Shown here: piece after piece, positions 1 through 11,987 of the stretch
Position numbering within the stretch: the first letter of the stretch is position 1
How the letters are laid out: the number at the start of each line of letters is the position of its first letter
Assembly (NCBI GenBank): GCA_035236585.1
Contig: CP141135.1
Coordinates: forward strand, 7,784,001 to 7,848,000
DNA length: 64,000 nt
Direction of reading: 5' to 3'
From: Warburgia ugandensis
Taxonomy: Eukaryota > Streptophyta > Magnoliopsida > Canellales > Canellaceae
Position numbers and translations under genes: made by a program
The notes under the pieces: model-generated
What the model saw: only the letters and a program-made list of their open reading frames with translations
Databases searched by the model: none
What the model was told of the DNA's origin: nothing

Positions 1-2890
1 TGTTTCCTAAGACAGTCAATTGAATTTTGAATGACACATAGAAGATCATAAAGTTATTAGTATAACTACAATCTCACAAAATCTTAATCTTATAGCATGT
101 CTGCTCTGGTGAGTCCCACTATTATGATCCACCAAATTAGTTGTGAGATTAAGGGAGACAACTTTCAATCTGAACCATACAGTTCAACAGAAATACAGGC
201 AGTATATTCTCCTCTATGCTGGACTTACTACAGCAACAGATAAGTCTTCTTGTGCTACAGTTGCATGGAAGTATTAGGTTTGCAAAAAGCACAAGCAAAC
301 AGCACCGCCAGCTCAAGTTGCACAGCCTGATCTGGTGACTACATTTAGAAGTCTCACAAATTGATATAAAAGCTGAAATTCTCAATGTCAGACGGATGCT
401 TATTAGAAATTACTGGAAGGCTCTATACCTCCTTGGTATTGAAATTTCATAAGGTGAGAGGTAAGCAAGAGAAACTATGCTTGTCAGTGATCATTGTTGT
501 TGAGGATTAGATATTCTTGGTTTATGTTCTCTTTTCTTCATGACCATCTTGCTCATTTATATAGTTCTTCTCTTTCCTCACTAAAAGGTTTTGCTACTGC
601 TCCACAAAAGCAATATTCTTGAAAATTCTGTAAGAGCTTCTTTGAACACAACACTAACCAAGCAGGAAAAACATTTACACACTTCTTCCTATGATCTCTA
701 GAAGAATCAATTCTGCTCTAATACCAGTTGCCGATTGTTTAATGTTTGATAATACAAAATTTCCATATAAAACAGACATGCTGGTAACAGGAAAGGAACA
801 GATGAGAAAGCATGAGAGGCAAGTTTGTATGGTTATATATAACAAAAATGTGAAGTATGGAGAACGTGTTGAGAATACCAAACCAAGAAAAACTACTTCT
901 AGAAACCAACTAATACACTATGTCCTGCTAAAATAATCTCCACTCAGATACATTGATTTGATTCTTTATGACACTGATTATTTGTCTGGATTTCTGATAT
1001 ACATATTGATACACTGAGGAGGGATGAATAGCAAGTTTCTCCTCCAAAAGACTGAGAAAACTTGCCTCTTCAAATAGAATTCGAGAGTATTACATATCTC
1101 TCTCCAAATTAGAAGGTTGTAAGTACCAATATTGTCTATGGGAAAAACAAGTAAGAATTCGATGTCAAGAGCATTTGGAAATTTAGTTCTTTGGTTTTAG
1201 TGTTAGACTAATGAAATATCACACCTAGGATGAATTGCAATGATACATTTACACAGATCTATTGCAATGATCATCAACACAAGAGTAAAAACTATGAAGA
1301 TAGGTACTTCCGCATTTGTGAGGACAATGTGAGGAGACATAATTACACTATACGGATAACTCATCTTCAAAGAATAATAGTCTATAGAACTAAGATATTT
1401 GTAATTCTCTAGAAGTAAGTGCGTACCCAAAGTCTTAATTCACCAGAAGTGTGATCTCAGAAGAATGGAGATACCATGGGCACTTTGGGAGCAGATATAG
1501 GTTATCTCTTAGACTATGATCATCCATAAGCAATCTCCTAATTGGTGTGCCTACTTCTACAGAATGTAATTTTAACCCAAAAATGAATCCACCAGCTGTT
1601 TCCTAAAGAGTTGTGTAGCAAGTGTTCTATAGGTATTTACATGCTATTAACAACAATGATCAAATGAATTGAGAAAACATGAAATTCCTTATACAAGCAT
1701 GCTTGTTTTTCTTAGTCCAAACCAATGAAAGAGGGAGCTAGACATTTAATGTCTTTGACTACTTGGATCATCAGTGGTTGGCCTTAATGTAAAAGACTAC
1801 TGACGGGCACAAAGAATTTTAGGACACTTGTACCAAGGAAATCTTTAAGAATTTGAGAATTTTCCATTAGTTACTACAACTGAGTCAACCTCAGATTGTA
1901 GCCTTAAATTTTGGGATATTATCCATAAAGGAGAGAACTAGCAATTTCCAATAATCCACCAGAAACCAAAGATTGGAGAAACCCAAGAGGATCTAAAAGA
2001 ATCTGAGAAAACTTGGGGCACACCACATTGCCATAATTTTAAAGGTGTTCCAAATTAAACAACCCCATGATTTTCAAAGGAAGCTCACCATCTAGGCCAA
2101 TGCGCAAGAAAAAGGTCAGAATTCAGCAAGAAGAGGTGAAGACAATAAGGACATTAACTAGAAGACTCAGTTAATGTACTAAACCTTTTCGCTTTTCTCT
2201 TATCCAGTATATCAAGTATCTGATTAAGAAGACACCAGGCACACTCTCTCTCAACAATATCTGCGAATGTCAAGCTAAAAACAGAATGACCTAGAAAACC
2301 TAAGTGAAGGAGCTGCTACATAGTCGGTTTGTATATATTCTTGCAGAAAGTATGAGTTGATAGAAGTAAAGACAGGGTCCAAGATTTTTTATTTGATCCA
2401 AACTATCTATCTGGTAGGCCATGCACCGAACTTCAAACTCATCTACACTTCTGATTTGTGGCACTCGAAAAGATGGTTAACAAAAGAAAAAAACCAACAG
2501 TCTATTTCAGAAACCATTCACAGATGAAAGGCTATAAAGCATTTTTATGTATAAGTCATCCGTAGCACGCCATACCAGGCAAATTGTTTGGGTCATTGTA
2601 TTGGTCAGGCCTACTTGTACTTCCTTTTCCTGCTCATGTTTCCAAATAAGTGCATAGTATGTGCATCTATCATATAAAAGCTCTCAAATAGTCATGCTTA
2701 GAGTTAAGCATGTCAAGCTAAAATGTTATTCGAAGGAAAGCATCAAGATACAGTAAACATATAATAATAAGTAGAAAGCACAGAAGAAGGGGGAGAAAAG
2801 AAGAAAAGGATAGAAAAAAGAGAGACAATGCTTGATTTCGAGTGGCTGCAAACTGGAAAGGAAACAAGATAGGGTTCTCTTTTCACTTAC
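1..2890 (-). other. Probable last intron of the left MSL gene, no gene recognised
   Basis: The exon ending at 2891 is followed by a GT donor, so this stretch is most simply the final intron of the MSL gene. I looked on the minus strand for the conserved C-terminal exon that the paralogue has at 15569-15854 and did not find it. It is therefore probably left of the window, which makes this intron at least 2.9 kb. Only short, unrecognised open frames are present. Confidence 0.45.
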
Positions 2891-5816
2891 TCCTTTATTC
2901 TTTCTTTCATCGTAGCAACCTTGTCTAGGAGAGTATTAACATGAATACAGAAGTCGATCATCTCTACCATATCTGGACTTCTATAATAATTGCTTAATGG
3001 TTTGGTAGAGAGCACACTGTTTGGGTACACAATCTTCATGTTATCGTACCTCAGGAATACTGTTGTTAGGATGTTCATCTCCTCCACTACCATCTGAAAT
3101 CACATTGGTAATCCAATTAGTATTTTAAAATAGATTACATATTGAGTATTTAAGTTTTGCTCCTTTTCTACCTGAACTCCCTCCAATTCACATCGATCAC
3201 CCACATCAAAGGGATGCATCACAAATAAGAAGATTATTGATTCAAAGACCATTTTGCAGGTGTTACCAAAGACAAAGACCACCAACAGAAGCTGAGAGCT
3301 GATAAAGACAAGAATATGGGTAGTTGTAATGCCGAGAATGAGAAGCCAGATAACCACTATTATGATGCTCACAACAACGTTCACCATCTGATGCAGATTG
3401 TTCACAGCTGTTTTTGTATCATTTAACGTCAATGATAGAGCTTTTCTCTCCCTGAATACATTGACCTGAAATGCAACAAGTCCAGGATTACTAAATGTAT
3501 GCAGTCAGTGCTACTCGATGTCAAACCTTCCCTTCTTAACCATGAAATCCTACAACATAAGACTTGAAGACAGAAAAGATCAAAGTTTATTACCATCCAG
3601 TCCTTGAGAGCTCTTTTGCCGATTCTCTTGCTCTCATTTGCTCCTTCAAAAAGAGCAATAGTCTTTAGAGCTTCATCTTCTCTCATGAAGCGCATTAGAT
3701 CAATCAGGTATATATGCCTGCAAAATTTCCATATATATATCAGTGTTACTCTTCTTAGGGAAACAACGAACTTTGAATGACATAATTAGAGAACAATTCA
3801 GCTATGGAATATACAGCTATGGAGAGGCCCTTCTAGCACCACAGCTAGGGAAGGCCTTAGATCATCACATTTTGTCTTATCCATTAGACATATGAATTTA
3901 CATTCCTGTATGTAACATATCTGTCATAAAGGAAGAGCAAGAACTTACTTGGATCCAGGCTTAGCAACATTATAGAAGATCTTCCTGGCAGCAATTTTGG
4001 CCTCATGTTCACTCCGGATCTGTACTGCAGACTCGTCCTCTTGATTTACATCTGAAATCTGTTCATCCAAAGTAGTCAGAACACCATGCCTGACTATATT
4101 CATCAGCCGCTTCATGTTCCAAGCCGAGACATTTTTCTGATTGAGCTTATAAAGATGGTCAACTGTTATAACATCGTCTTGCTGCTTAGATGTAGCATCA
4201 GATAACCTTGGGCTCTTAGAAATCCTTGGAGTTCTCTGCAAACGACCGCTCCCATTCACCCTCCCACTCTTAGTAGGCAGCGGTGAACAACTGAGATCAG
4301 CAGGCAATTTAGCACCTGCATTCTCAAGATTCTGCACTTCAGCCAAGACCCTTTGTTCATCTTCCTTGATGCTTTGAACTTCAATGAGAGGTGGGCCAGA
4401 AAGTGTCTCAATCACATATTGATTAAACAATGCATCCTGAATCCTATCAAAATAGGTAGCCACATGGAAAGAGGAGCCCAAAACCTTGACGAGAAGTGTC
4501 TTAACAAGCCATATTAATGTGCCCACCAAGAGACAAACAAGAACCTTGGTCACGTATGGCAGTGTCTTGCTATTTGTTGCCCTTTCAACCTTCTTGTCAA
4601 ATATGTAGTGCCAGGCAATCAAAACCAATCCTAACCACAGACAATTCTGTACTGCCCTACGCAAGCTATAAACAAAATAAAGAACCCTCTTTCTCAACAG
4701 GAAATTCCGCTCGACGAAAAATACAATTAAACGAATTACCCAACCAGAAACCAACCGGCCACAGATCAAAACCAAAACCATGAGCACCCATTTCCAAAGA
4801 TGCAAATCCCAGACCGTCTTTCTAGTAAGATAGGGGATAGTAAGACTGCAAACAAAAGCTCCCAAGATGACAAACAAACAGATCCACTGGAAGATAGTTA
4901 ACATGCTAATATGCTGCTGCTTTAGTGCCTCTGGTAGGTCCTCGTCAAGGAATGGATCATCTTCTTCCTCTTCTGGTATCTTCCCTACCATTCCCGATTT
5001 CAATTGTTCTGATTTCAACTTTTTCCCCACCATTCCGGATTTCCCCTGGTCTTCAGTTGGTGGAGAGTCCAACAGCCTCGACTTCGACTTTGTTCCGCAA
5101 AGAGCCGTCTTTCTTTGGAACGAAGAATTCGAACTGCATTTCAATACCTCGCCTGAATTCCTTGACTCGATATTTTCCTCATTGTCCACACTCCCGTCCT
5201 CATCATCTGAGCTGCTCTTACGCCGTCGTCTCACCTGTTCTCCGGCATCATCCTCGTTATGCGTAGAAGAATCTTGGAAAGAGACTCTGAGCTCCCTCGA
5301 TATCGTCTCTGGCTGTTTGGGGGTCGAATTTGTCGTGGATATGATCTCTTGCTGCTTCGGAGTTGAGCTCTCCCTGACTAGAGACAATCTATGACCATGA
5401 TGAAGTTCTTCCATTTCCAAATCCATGTCCAAAGAAATCTCACCCGACGCTTGCTGCTTATGCAAAAATTGTCCAATAAGCTTCGATGGCGGATCAGGGG
5501 ATTGCTTTTGCCGGAAATCAAACTCACCACTGCCACTGACGCTATCATCCGGACCAGTCTGAGCTTTGCGCGCTTCAACCAAACCATCATGCACGAAATC
5601 ATAGCTTGATTCCCTCCATATCGTGCTATTTTTACTGGGTTCACCCGAAACCGCAATGGTTCTGCTTTCACCATCCACATCAACCACTATTTCCCTCCGA
5701 CCACTGGAGTCTGCCCCGGAATCTTCATGTTCCAAGAGGATGGTATTCTCTTCTTTGCCTTGCAACTTTTTTCCATTGTGCTTGTAGCCATTGAATGATT
5801 TTTTCAGAGAATCCAT
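2891..5816 (-). CDS. MscS-like mechanosensitive ion channel (MSL4/5/6/8/10 type), 3' end missing
   Basis: Role from family knowledge: a plasma-membrane channel of the MscS family that opens under membrane tension and passes mainly anions. Exons read from the sequence are 5816-3949, 3717-3594, 3465-3172 and 3093-2891, all with GT-AG introns; they encode about 829 residues. The N-terminal ~280 residues are long, acidic, Ser-rich and probably cytosolic. An acidic DPFLDEDLPE motif follows at about 285, then four membrane segments at roughly 306-335, 342-372, 375-402 and 418-445. Exon 3 (residues ~665-762) holds membrane segment 5 and the pore helix with FGNTCK, followed by the MscS beta-domain motif HPFDVGDRC. 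Exon 4 gives NILTTVFLRYDN and the PNS motif. The C-terminal exon (about 96 codons in the paralogue) is absent, so this is an edge-truncated gene rather than an obvious pseudogene. The ATG at 5816 lies about 100 bp below a TATA box. It is a tandem partner of the gene at 15569-21826. Confidence 0.9.
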
Positions 5817-5916
5817 TCCAAAAACTAAGTATCATGCGCTAGTGATAGCTTGAGATGAAAAGGAAGGAAAACCCAACAAGAAGTTATGTTTGTTCTAGTT
5901 GTACAGCTGCCTTGGC

Positions 5917-5924
5917 TATTTATA
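5917..5924 (-). promoter_or_regulatory. TATA box of the left MSL gene
   Basis: On the minus strand the sequence reads CTATAAATAG, a near-ideal plant TATA box, about 100 bp upstream of the ATG at 5816. With the usual 25-35 bp spacing, transcription would start near 5885-5890, giving a 5' leader of about 70 nt. Position and quality are seen directly; use as a promoter is inferred. Confidence 0.65.
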
Positions 5925-5929
5925 GGACT

Positions 5930-7355
5930 TTTTTTTCAGAACATCGCTTATTGTAGTCCAAATACCGTTCTGGGTTCTGGTTTTCCCAATCTAAGCTGTT
6001 TTTTGCTATTGAAGAATTTCGTCAGGAGAAATAACTGCCCGAAATTTGCAAATATATCACAAAAGAACGAAGATGAAAGAAATGTACGTGTTCTGCTAGT
6101 GCTCAGAATCGTGGCTGATATCAAACCTTCCCCATAGCAGCAGAAGTAGAAGAAATTGAAAGCCCAGCTGCAACTCTGGTACAAGCTTTTTACTTTATAC
6201 CTGATTGTAGCTTTTGAAAGATAGAAATGCAGAAAAAGGATCTTTTACCTGCTCTCCAAGATCCCGAATCCACAGCCAAATCTCGCCTTTGTAGCAAAAA
6301 TGGATTCCTTTACACACCCAAGTGAGACTTAGATCTGGGCTTTGGCTCCTGTATCTGTTTGCAGCTATCGAAAGATGTCGATGAAGAAAAAAAAGACACA
6401 GAAAGCAGGAACTGAATTGTATTTTTGGTTTTGCAACTACTCTCGCAGACTCAAAGCAACACCTGTCCTCATTCCGCCATTAAAATAGCTTAAAAGAATC
6501 AATAGAAAACGATCTTTGCAGACAATAGACAACGGTAGATGGAGACTACTCGAGACTAGAGAAAGTCAGAGGATTTTGATGACAAAAAAAAACTCTGGAA
6601 GGCCATGCTCTAATGCGGAACGCCAAATTACCATGCTGCCCTTGTCGTTTTCCTTTAATTGCGGCGACCAGAGCATGTCTGGTTCGTGAGGGAAATTCCA
6701 TTTTCTGGATTTGTTGGACTTTTCTGTTTCTTTGTTTTGCTTTCTGGATTTGAAAACCTGCGTTTTATGGGGGAAAATGGCGGGTGGTGTTTGTGTAATT
6801 TGGGGAATTGCTTGTGGGTAAAGATGGGAGATAATGGGAAAGAAAGATCCACCGTCCGAATGTGAAACCTGTGGTTTCTAGCGCTGGCCAGCTTTTCTCC
6901 TCAAGAGTTACTTGCCGTACTTCGGCACATGAGAGGCAGAGCCAACTGTATGAAGTCTGTGAGGTGATCTTGCCCTTGGTGTAGATGCTCTTGACCTTTG
7001 ATTTAGACGCTCTCAGGATTTTGCTAGCGACAGTTCAGGAGTTGATTTTGCAGCCTTGTAAGGAAAAACGGTCCATTTTCGTCGTAAACAGCAAACTGTG
7101 TCCTCAATTGTAAGCTCTCGTGCAAGATGATGAGTGGAAGTTTGAATGGAAACGCAAGGCGACTGTGGCACGTCGTGAAGATCATGAAAAAGTAAGTCCA
7201 ATCTCCATCCATAATGTGGACTTGGAACAAGAAGTTGCCTAAATTGTGACCACATTAAAGTGTCCACAATTGCCTCTTACGTACACAGATACATGTATAA
7301 CTAGGCAATTTCTTAATGCATGAACAAATTAATTTTATAAATGTATTTCTTTTTA
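5930..7355. other. Intergenic / promoter region, no gene recognised
   Basis: AT-rich sequence upstream of the left MSL gene. Only short frames without recognisable domains occur. The upstream regulatory sequence of that gene should lie here, but I cannot assign specific elements. Confidence 0.5.
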
Positions 7356-7526
7356 GGGGAGCCTTGGCGTAACGATAAAAATTATTGTTTTGAGGTTATG
7401 GGTTCAAGATATAAAAACAGCCTCTTGCAAAAATGCAAGGTAAAATTGCATATTGTAAATCCTTGTAGTCTGACCCTTCCTCAAACCCTGCATAGGCAGG
7501 AGATTGATGCACGGGGCCTGCCCTTT
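7356..7526 (+). mobile_element. Au-type SINE, near full length
   Basis: It starts with the tRNA-like head GGGGAGCCTTGGCG, has the box-B core GGGTTCAAG, then the family block CAGCCTCTTGCAAAAATGCA and the 3' block ending in CTGCCCTTT. Au SINEs are known, widespread angiosperm SINEs mobilised by LINE enzymes. The left half has several changes relative to the copies at 38765 and 63232, so this is an older copy. I could not see a convincing target duplication. Confidence 0.85.
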
Positions 7527-9954
7527 ATGACTTTCCAAGTATTATAAGTCATTGCTACTCTTGTGTGAATCTCACAGGTGATCAAGTACATGGAAGTGAC
7601 CTTGATCTCTAATCCATCAAAACCTTTTCTTCTTTTTTTCTCTTTCATTTTTAGGGTACAAGGAAACCTGAAAGGCCTAGAGTTTACACTCTGGCAGAGT
7701 TAAACCTGTAGTGGAGGATGAGAAACCCTCATCCAACTGGAAAACAGGGCCTTGCTCGAATTGTCCATCAATTAATTTGAGCTAATGGGTGATGATTATA
7801 GTTGACATAACATCAAAGTTTTTTAAGAAATGTTTAAAATTTTCTTACAGAAACGCTATCTGGAACGAGTCTTTGGATTGACTCAGGAATATACTTTGCT
7901 AGGCGTGGCATTAGAGTGATCCGACCCAATCATCTTCTTTTTAGGCCTCCCTCGCTCATACTACATGCAAAAATTCATACCTATTGAATTCTTTTAGCTA
8001 CTAATGTTTTTATTGAAAAAATTCAATGCTCACAATTTAAAAACACAAAATACCATGTCTAGAATCATCCAGTCATCATAAATTTTGGTGTATAGAAAAT
8101 TTAAGCTTGAAAAGAAAATCACAAAAAACTAAAGCCCTAAATAGGATATTAATAGATACGCCCCTTGTTTCTCCTCACGAGCCCCTCACCAGATGGTGAG
8201 AATAGGCTACAACAATAATGTAGGCTTAGATTTTGGAAGATTCAAACCATTCATAATGTTGCTCTTGACCTAGATACTCCAAATTCTTATTTATTGAATG
8301 TTCTTAGCAACTCTCTTTTTTAGTTGTAAAATGGATCTTACCACTTTAGAAAATAGCAACTGGGATCATCCACCAAATGAGAATTTTAGAACAAGGCCCA
8401 TATTAAGTCAAGGACAAATTATAAATAATTGGGATCTTCAAAATTTTGGGCCATTTCTAACATATCCTGACCGTAGCATCCCTATCATTTCCCATTGAAA
8501 TGTCATCAATTATTGTTATAATTTGAGTCCAGGCTGGAGTAGATAGATGCTCCTTAAAGTCCGACAGATGTGTAGAGGCTGTCTTTGTTTTATATATGGT
8601 GATAATTTTTGCAGATCTAAATCATATATCATGATCAGAATGGTTGGAAGATCAAATTTCACGTCTATTGTATGCTTCTAACATATTTTATTTGTACAAA
8701 AGGGAGGACCATGCATTCTTATTAATTCTTTTAAAAACTCAAAACAAGCGATTAAGATCAAACTTAATTTCTTTGCGTGAGCATCATGAACGGCTTAGAT
8801 GATTCATAATTTTTATTTGCAGGTTCATCCGAAGGTCACGAGAGGTCTAATCTTGGACAGGAAAGTGATTACAATATTCTCAACGGTGACAGAGAAGAAC
8901 ATTTATGAAAAGTGCGATTGTGACTGAAAACAGCGAACCACTAAGCGCTAATCATTTTCAGACATTGATTTGGTGACGACTGGCGAATGGGTTCCTGGCG
9001 TATATAGCCTTCGCACGTTGGCGCCTCTCTCTCCCCTTTCGTTGGACCTGGCTTTCACTGTATTGTTTTATCAAACAACCGAGGGAGGAGTTTCATTGCG
9101 AAGGAAATGCCAATAACATCCTTCAAATTATGCTTGTTATTTTACTGGAGTGGCAGGCTTCGACCAACGAGTTGTCGTCGTGTGCAAATGGCCTCTTACA
9201 AAATGCCCCCGTGGTCCTAAGGAGCTTCGTAGCCCGAGACTGTCCCTTTGTCTCTTCTTTTTAGTAGACAATGACAATATAAAATGCCTTTCAAATAAAA
9301 GCTCTGTTGCCAACAAAATAGAAAATGAATGCTCTCCGTTCCAGTGGCACCTACTCATTCAATGATCCAAAACCATTCAACCGATGGGCAGCCAATGGAT
9401 GGGTAGTTCATAAATTTTGTCCTCTACTTGTTCAAGTTTTGGTGCACAGCTCATCCATATGATGGCCTACCATATATAGTACAGCTCCACGGTAACTCCA
9501 AAGGAAAAGTGTTCATGTGAAACTGCTTTACAGGTGGAAGTTTTGACGAGATGCTACGCGGGAAACGCAGACCATACAGTAGTCTAGAATGGAGCAAAAA
9601 GTGTGGTGGCGCAATAGCAAGACAAGTTGCAATGTATTGGCCTATGCCGAAAGGGCAGACCAAAACCTCGGAAAGGCATACTTGGCGAGCAAACACAAGG
9701 GATTGCATCCACTTAATTATATAAGATAATATCAAAAAGCAAACACAAATGCGTGCTCCTTTAAGCACTGATGTTAGCTTCCACTTCCTCTCTATCTAAA
9801 GGAATAAGAAAATCAACAGCTTTTTACGCAGAAAAAGAGTAAACAAATAGCTATTACTTTTGAGAAATTATACAAGGCTCTACAGACAATCTTGGTGCAT
9901 CTCGAATGACCATCTAAAGGTAGTGGTGGAGTCCATGCTCCGTGATCTCCAAAC

Positions 9955-10050
9955 CATTTATCTTTTACTCCGAAGGTGCTGCAGGGGACTGTTCTACACG
10001 ACTGCAAATAATCTCATTTATCTTCTACTCCAGAAGGAGCTGGAGGGGAA
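9955..10050. repeat. Imperfect ~35-bp direct duplication
   Basis: CATTTATCTTTTACTCCGAA at about 9955 is repeated as CATTTATCTTCTACTCCAGA at about 10015, and each is followed by a related GC-richer tail (GGTGCTGCAGGGGA against GGAGCTGGAGGGGA). The spacing is about 60 bp. No function is apparent. Confidence 0.5.
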
Positions 10051-10363
10051 CTACCCAGTTATATTTTAGCCAATAGATAAGCATTTGTATTTAAAAAAAA
10101 GGCAGTCCTGCTGCACTAAGCTCCCACATGTGTAAGTTCGAGAAAAAAGTAGACAACAACGGTCAAAAATATGCAGCCTACCCTCTCCATTTTTGTAGAA
10201 AGCCCTTGAAGCAGCGAAAATGGGCATACCCAAAGCCTGAAAAGGCTATGTTACATTCTATGGGCCATCTACAGTGGAACCTAGGTGGATATGCATATTT
10301 TTACTTGGAAAAATTACGGGCCAAAGTAAGGGTGGCACACAATTTTCCAAAGATTCAAACAAC

Positions 10364-10468
10364 AATTCACTGTGTAGTTGGTCTTATCTACGGTTGTCAA
10401 TGGTCCGGTTCCATTCTAATTTCAGCAGGATTGAAGCCGACCATTCAAGACCAACTACACAGTGAATT
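10364..10468. repeat. Perfect 22-bp inverted repeat with 61-bp loop
   Basis: The arm at 10364-10385 (starting AATTCACTGTGTAG) is the exact reverse complement of 10447-10468. A transcript could form a 22-bp perfect stem. The arms do not continue outward, so this is neither a long terminal-repeat element nor a known foldback family that I recognise. It could be a small foldback transposon remnant or a small-RNA-type hairpin. Confidence 0.7.
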
Positions 10469-11010
10469 TCATGATGTTTCTTGGTACTTTCTAGTTCTAT
10501 AACCTAAACTAGATGTACAATGATTCTCTAATTTGATGCAAGTGATCGTCGCAAACAATTATTGCTGTGAAAATATAGATTGCTCTTGCAAATTCATTGC
10601 TAATCAAAATGTGTCATCTTCTATGAATATATACTCAAGAACCTACATGCCAAAGCTCTCAAGCATAGTCATTTTGTTATACTCTTATTTTTCCTCGTGG
10701 ATATTACTGGGACTAAATATTATCCATGTACACCTCAATCTCAAGACTGAACAATTAGAAATTAAAAGCTTAATTCTTTAATTATGTACGGACCTGGAAA
10801 TCTATACTTTTATTGCGGCTCTTCTTCTTTTTTTTTTCTAACATAAATTTTGCTAATCGTTAAGTTAGTTGTAGTATTTTTTCGAAGTTATATCTAAACA
10901 CTAAGGCTATTACAAATCTATTAAACTATCATGAGCTAGTGTTGGGATTTGTGAGTTAAGAGTTAAGAACATAAAAAAGTCTCCAAGCCTTGGATTAAGA
11001 CAAAAAAAAA

Positions 11011-11216
11011 AGATGTAAATAGTTGTAGTTCTGAGAAATTTTTTTTGCTCATTTTGTTTTTGCCCACTAAATTTGGGTTGAAAAGACTAATTTGCCATTA
11101 TTGAAAAGACCAAAAAAGAAAAAAAGATGTAAATAGTTGTAGTTCTAAGAAAAAAATTTATTCATTTTGTTTTTCCCCACTAAATTTGGGTCGAAAAGAC
11201 TAATTTTCCATTATTG
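11011..11216. repeat. Tandem duplication, period about 114 bp
   Basis: The block starting AGATGTAAATAGTTGTAGTT at 11011 recurs at 11125, followed in both copies by CATTTTGTTTTT(G/C)CCCACTA and the same run to CCATTATTGA. The copies differ by few substitutions. This is non-coding and AT-rich. Confidence 0.8.
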
Positions 11217-11839
11217 ACAACAAAATATATTAAGAATATTTTTTATCTTGCAAAACTTGATCTAAAAAGTCTAATTTAGCCTTAACTAAAGTCAAATGTA
11301 AAATGCTAGAGTATTATAGTATAATAATACAGTTTTCGGTCGACGGTTCTGCTGGCAAATAATTGACACTGGACCACTAATAGAACTTAATTTTTTAGTC
11401 CGAATCATGTTGGGTCTTTAGTCCTTGATATAGCCCATAGTTTTGTCTATACGATGGTGACAACTCACTAATCTCTCCACTGTCACCGCAATGAGACAAG
11501 ATATATTTTTCTTATTTGTTCAAATCAGCACAAGAAACAATTTCAGGTACAAGCAATGCGACAGCCACTTCTTTGGAGGAAAAAGACTAAGCCCACTTAG
11601 TCAATCTCTCATTTATTTTTGGAAACAAGAAAACCAACATTCGTTATTCGCAAGAAATGACAAAAACATTATAATAAAAATTTAAAAAAAACTGACTCTA
11701 ATGTTAGTGAAAAATATCTTTTTTTTCTTGTTTTTTATGGGAAAAAACAAAGTGACTTTGGCTTGTTGTTTAGAGAAATGAGAAACTAGGGCATCTCAAA
11801 AAGTTTTATATTTTTCATTTGTGTAAGAGGTCCATAGTG

Positions 11840-11987
11840 GTCCTGTGACCTTGAGGTCATGGCTTCAAGGAGTGAAACAGCCTCTTGTAAAAATACAACA
11901 TAAGGCTGTGTACAAAATGCCCTTGTAGTCTACCCCTTCCTCAAACCCTGCATAGGTAGGAGCTTTGTGCATCAGGGCTGCCTTTTT
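11840..11987 (+). mobile_element. Au-type SINE, 5'-truncated, with target duplication
   Basis: The copy lacks the first part of the tRNA head and begins near CTGTGACCTTGAGGTCATGG. It continues through the CAGCCTCTTG block to CTGCC plus a T-run. It is flanked by an 18-bp target duplication, TGTAAGAGGTCCATAGTG at 11822-11839 and TGTAAGAGGCCCATGGTG at 11988-12005 (two differences). Confidence 0.85.

Larger units (their letters stand above)
7527..11821. other. Intergenic, no gene recognised
   Basis: No frame here shows a known domain. A 22-bp inverted repeat (10364-10468), a short imperfect duplication (9955-10050) and a tandem duplication (11011-11216) are listed separately. The 124-residue plus-strand frame at 10128-10502 overlaps the inverted repeat and looks non-coding. 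Confidence 0.5.

Noticed and set aside
4517..5794. Several open frames on the plus strand opposite the left MSL gene
   Set aside because: Shadows of the conserved coding strand; the minus-strand MSL translation explains the region.
9150..9365. Weak Au SINE resemblance (GAGTTGTCGTCGTGTG, GGCCTCTTACAAAATGC, CCGTGGTCC)
   Set aside because: Several short blocks occur in the right order, but the head, box B and target duplication are missing. It could be a very old copy or chance, so it is not listed as a feature.
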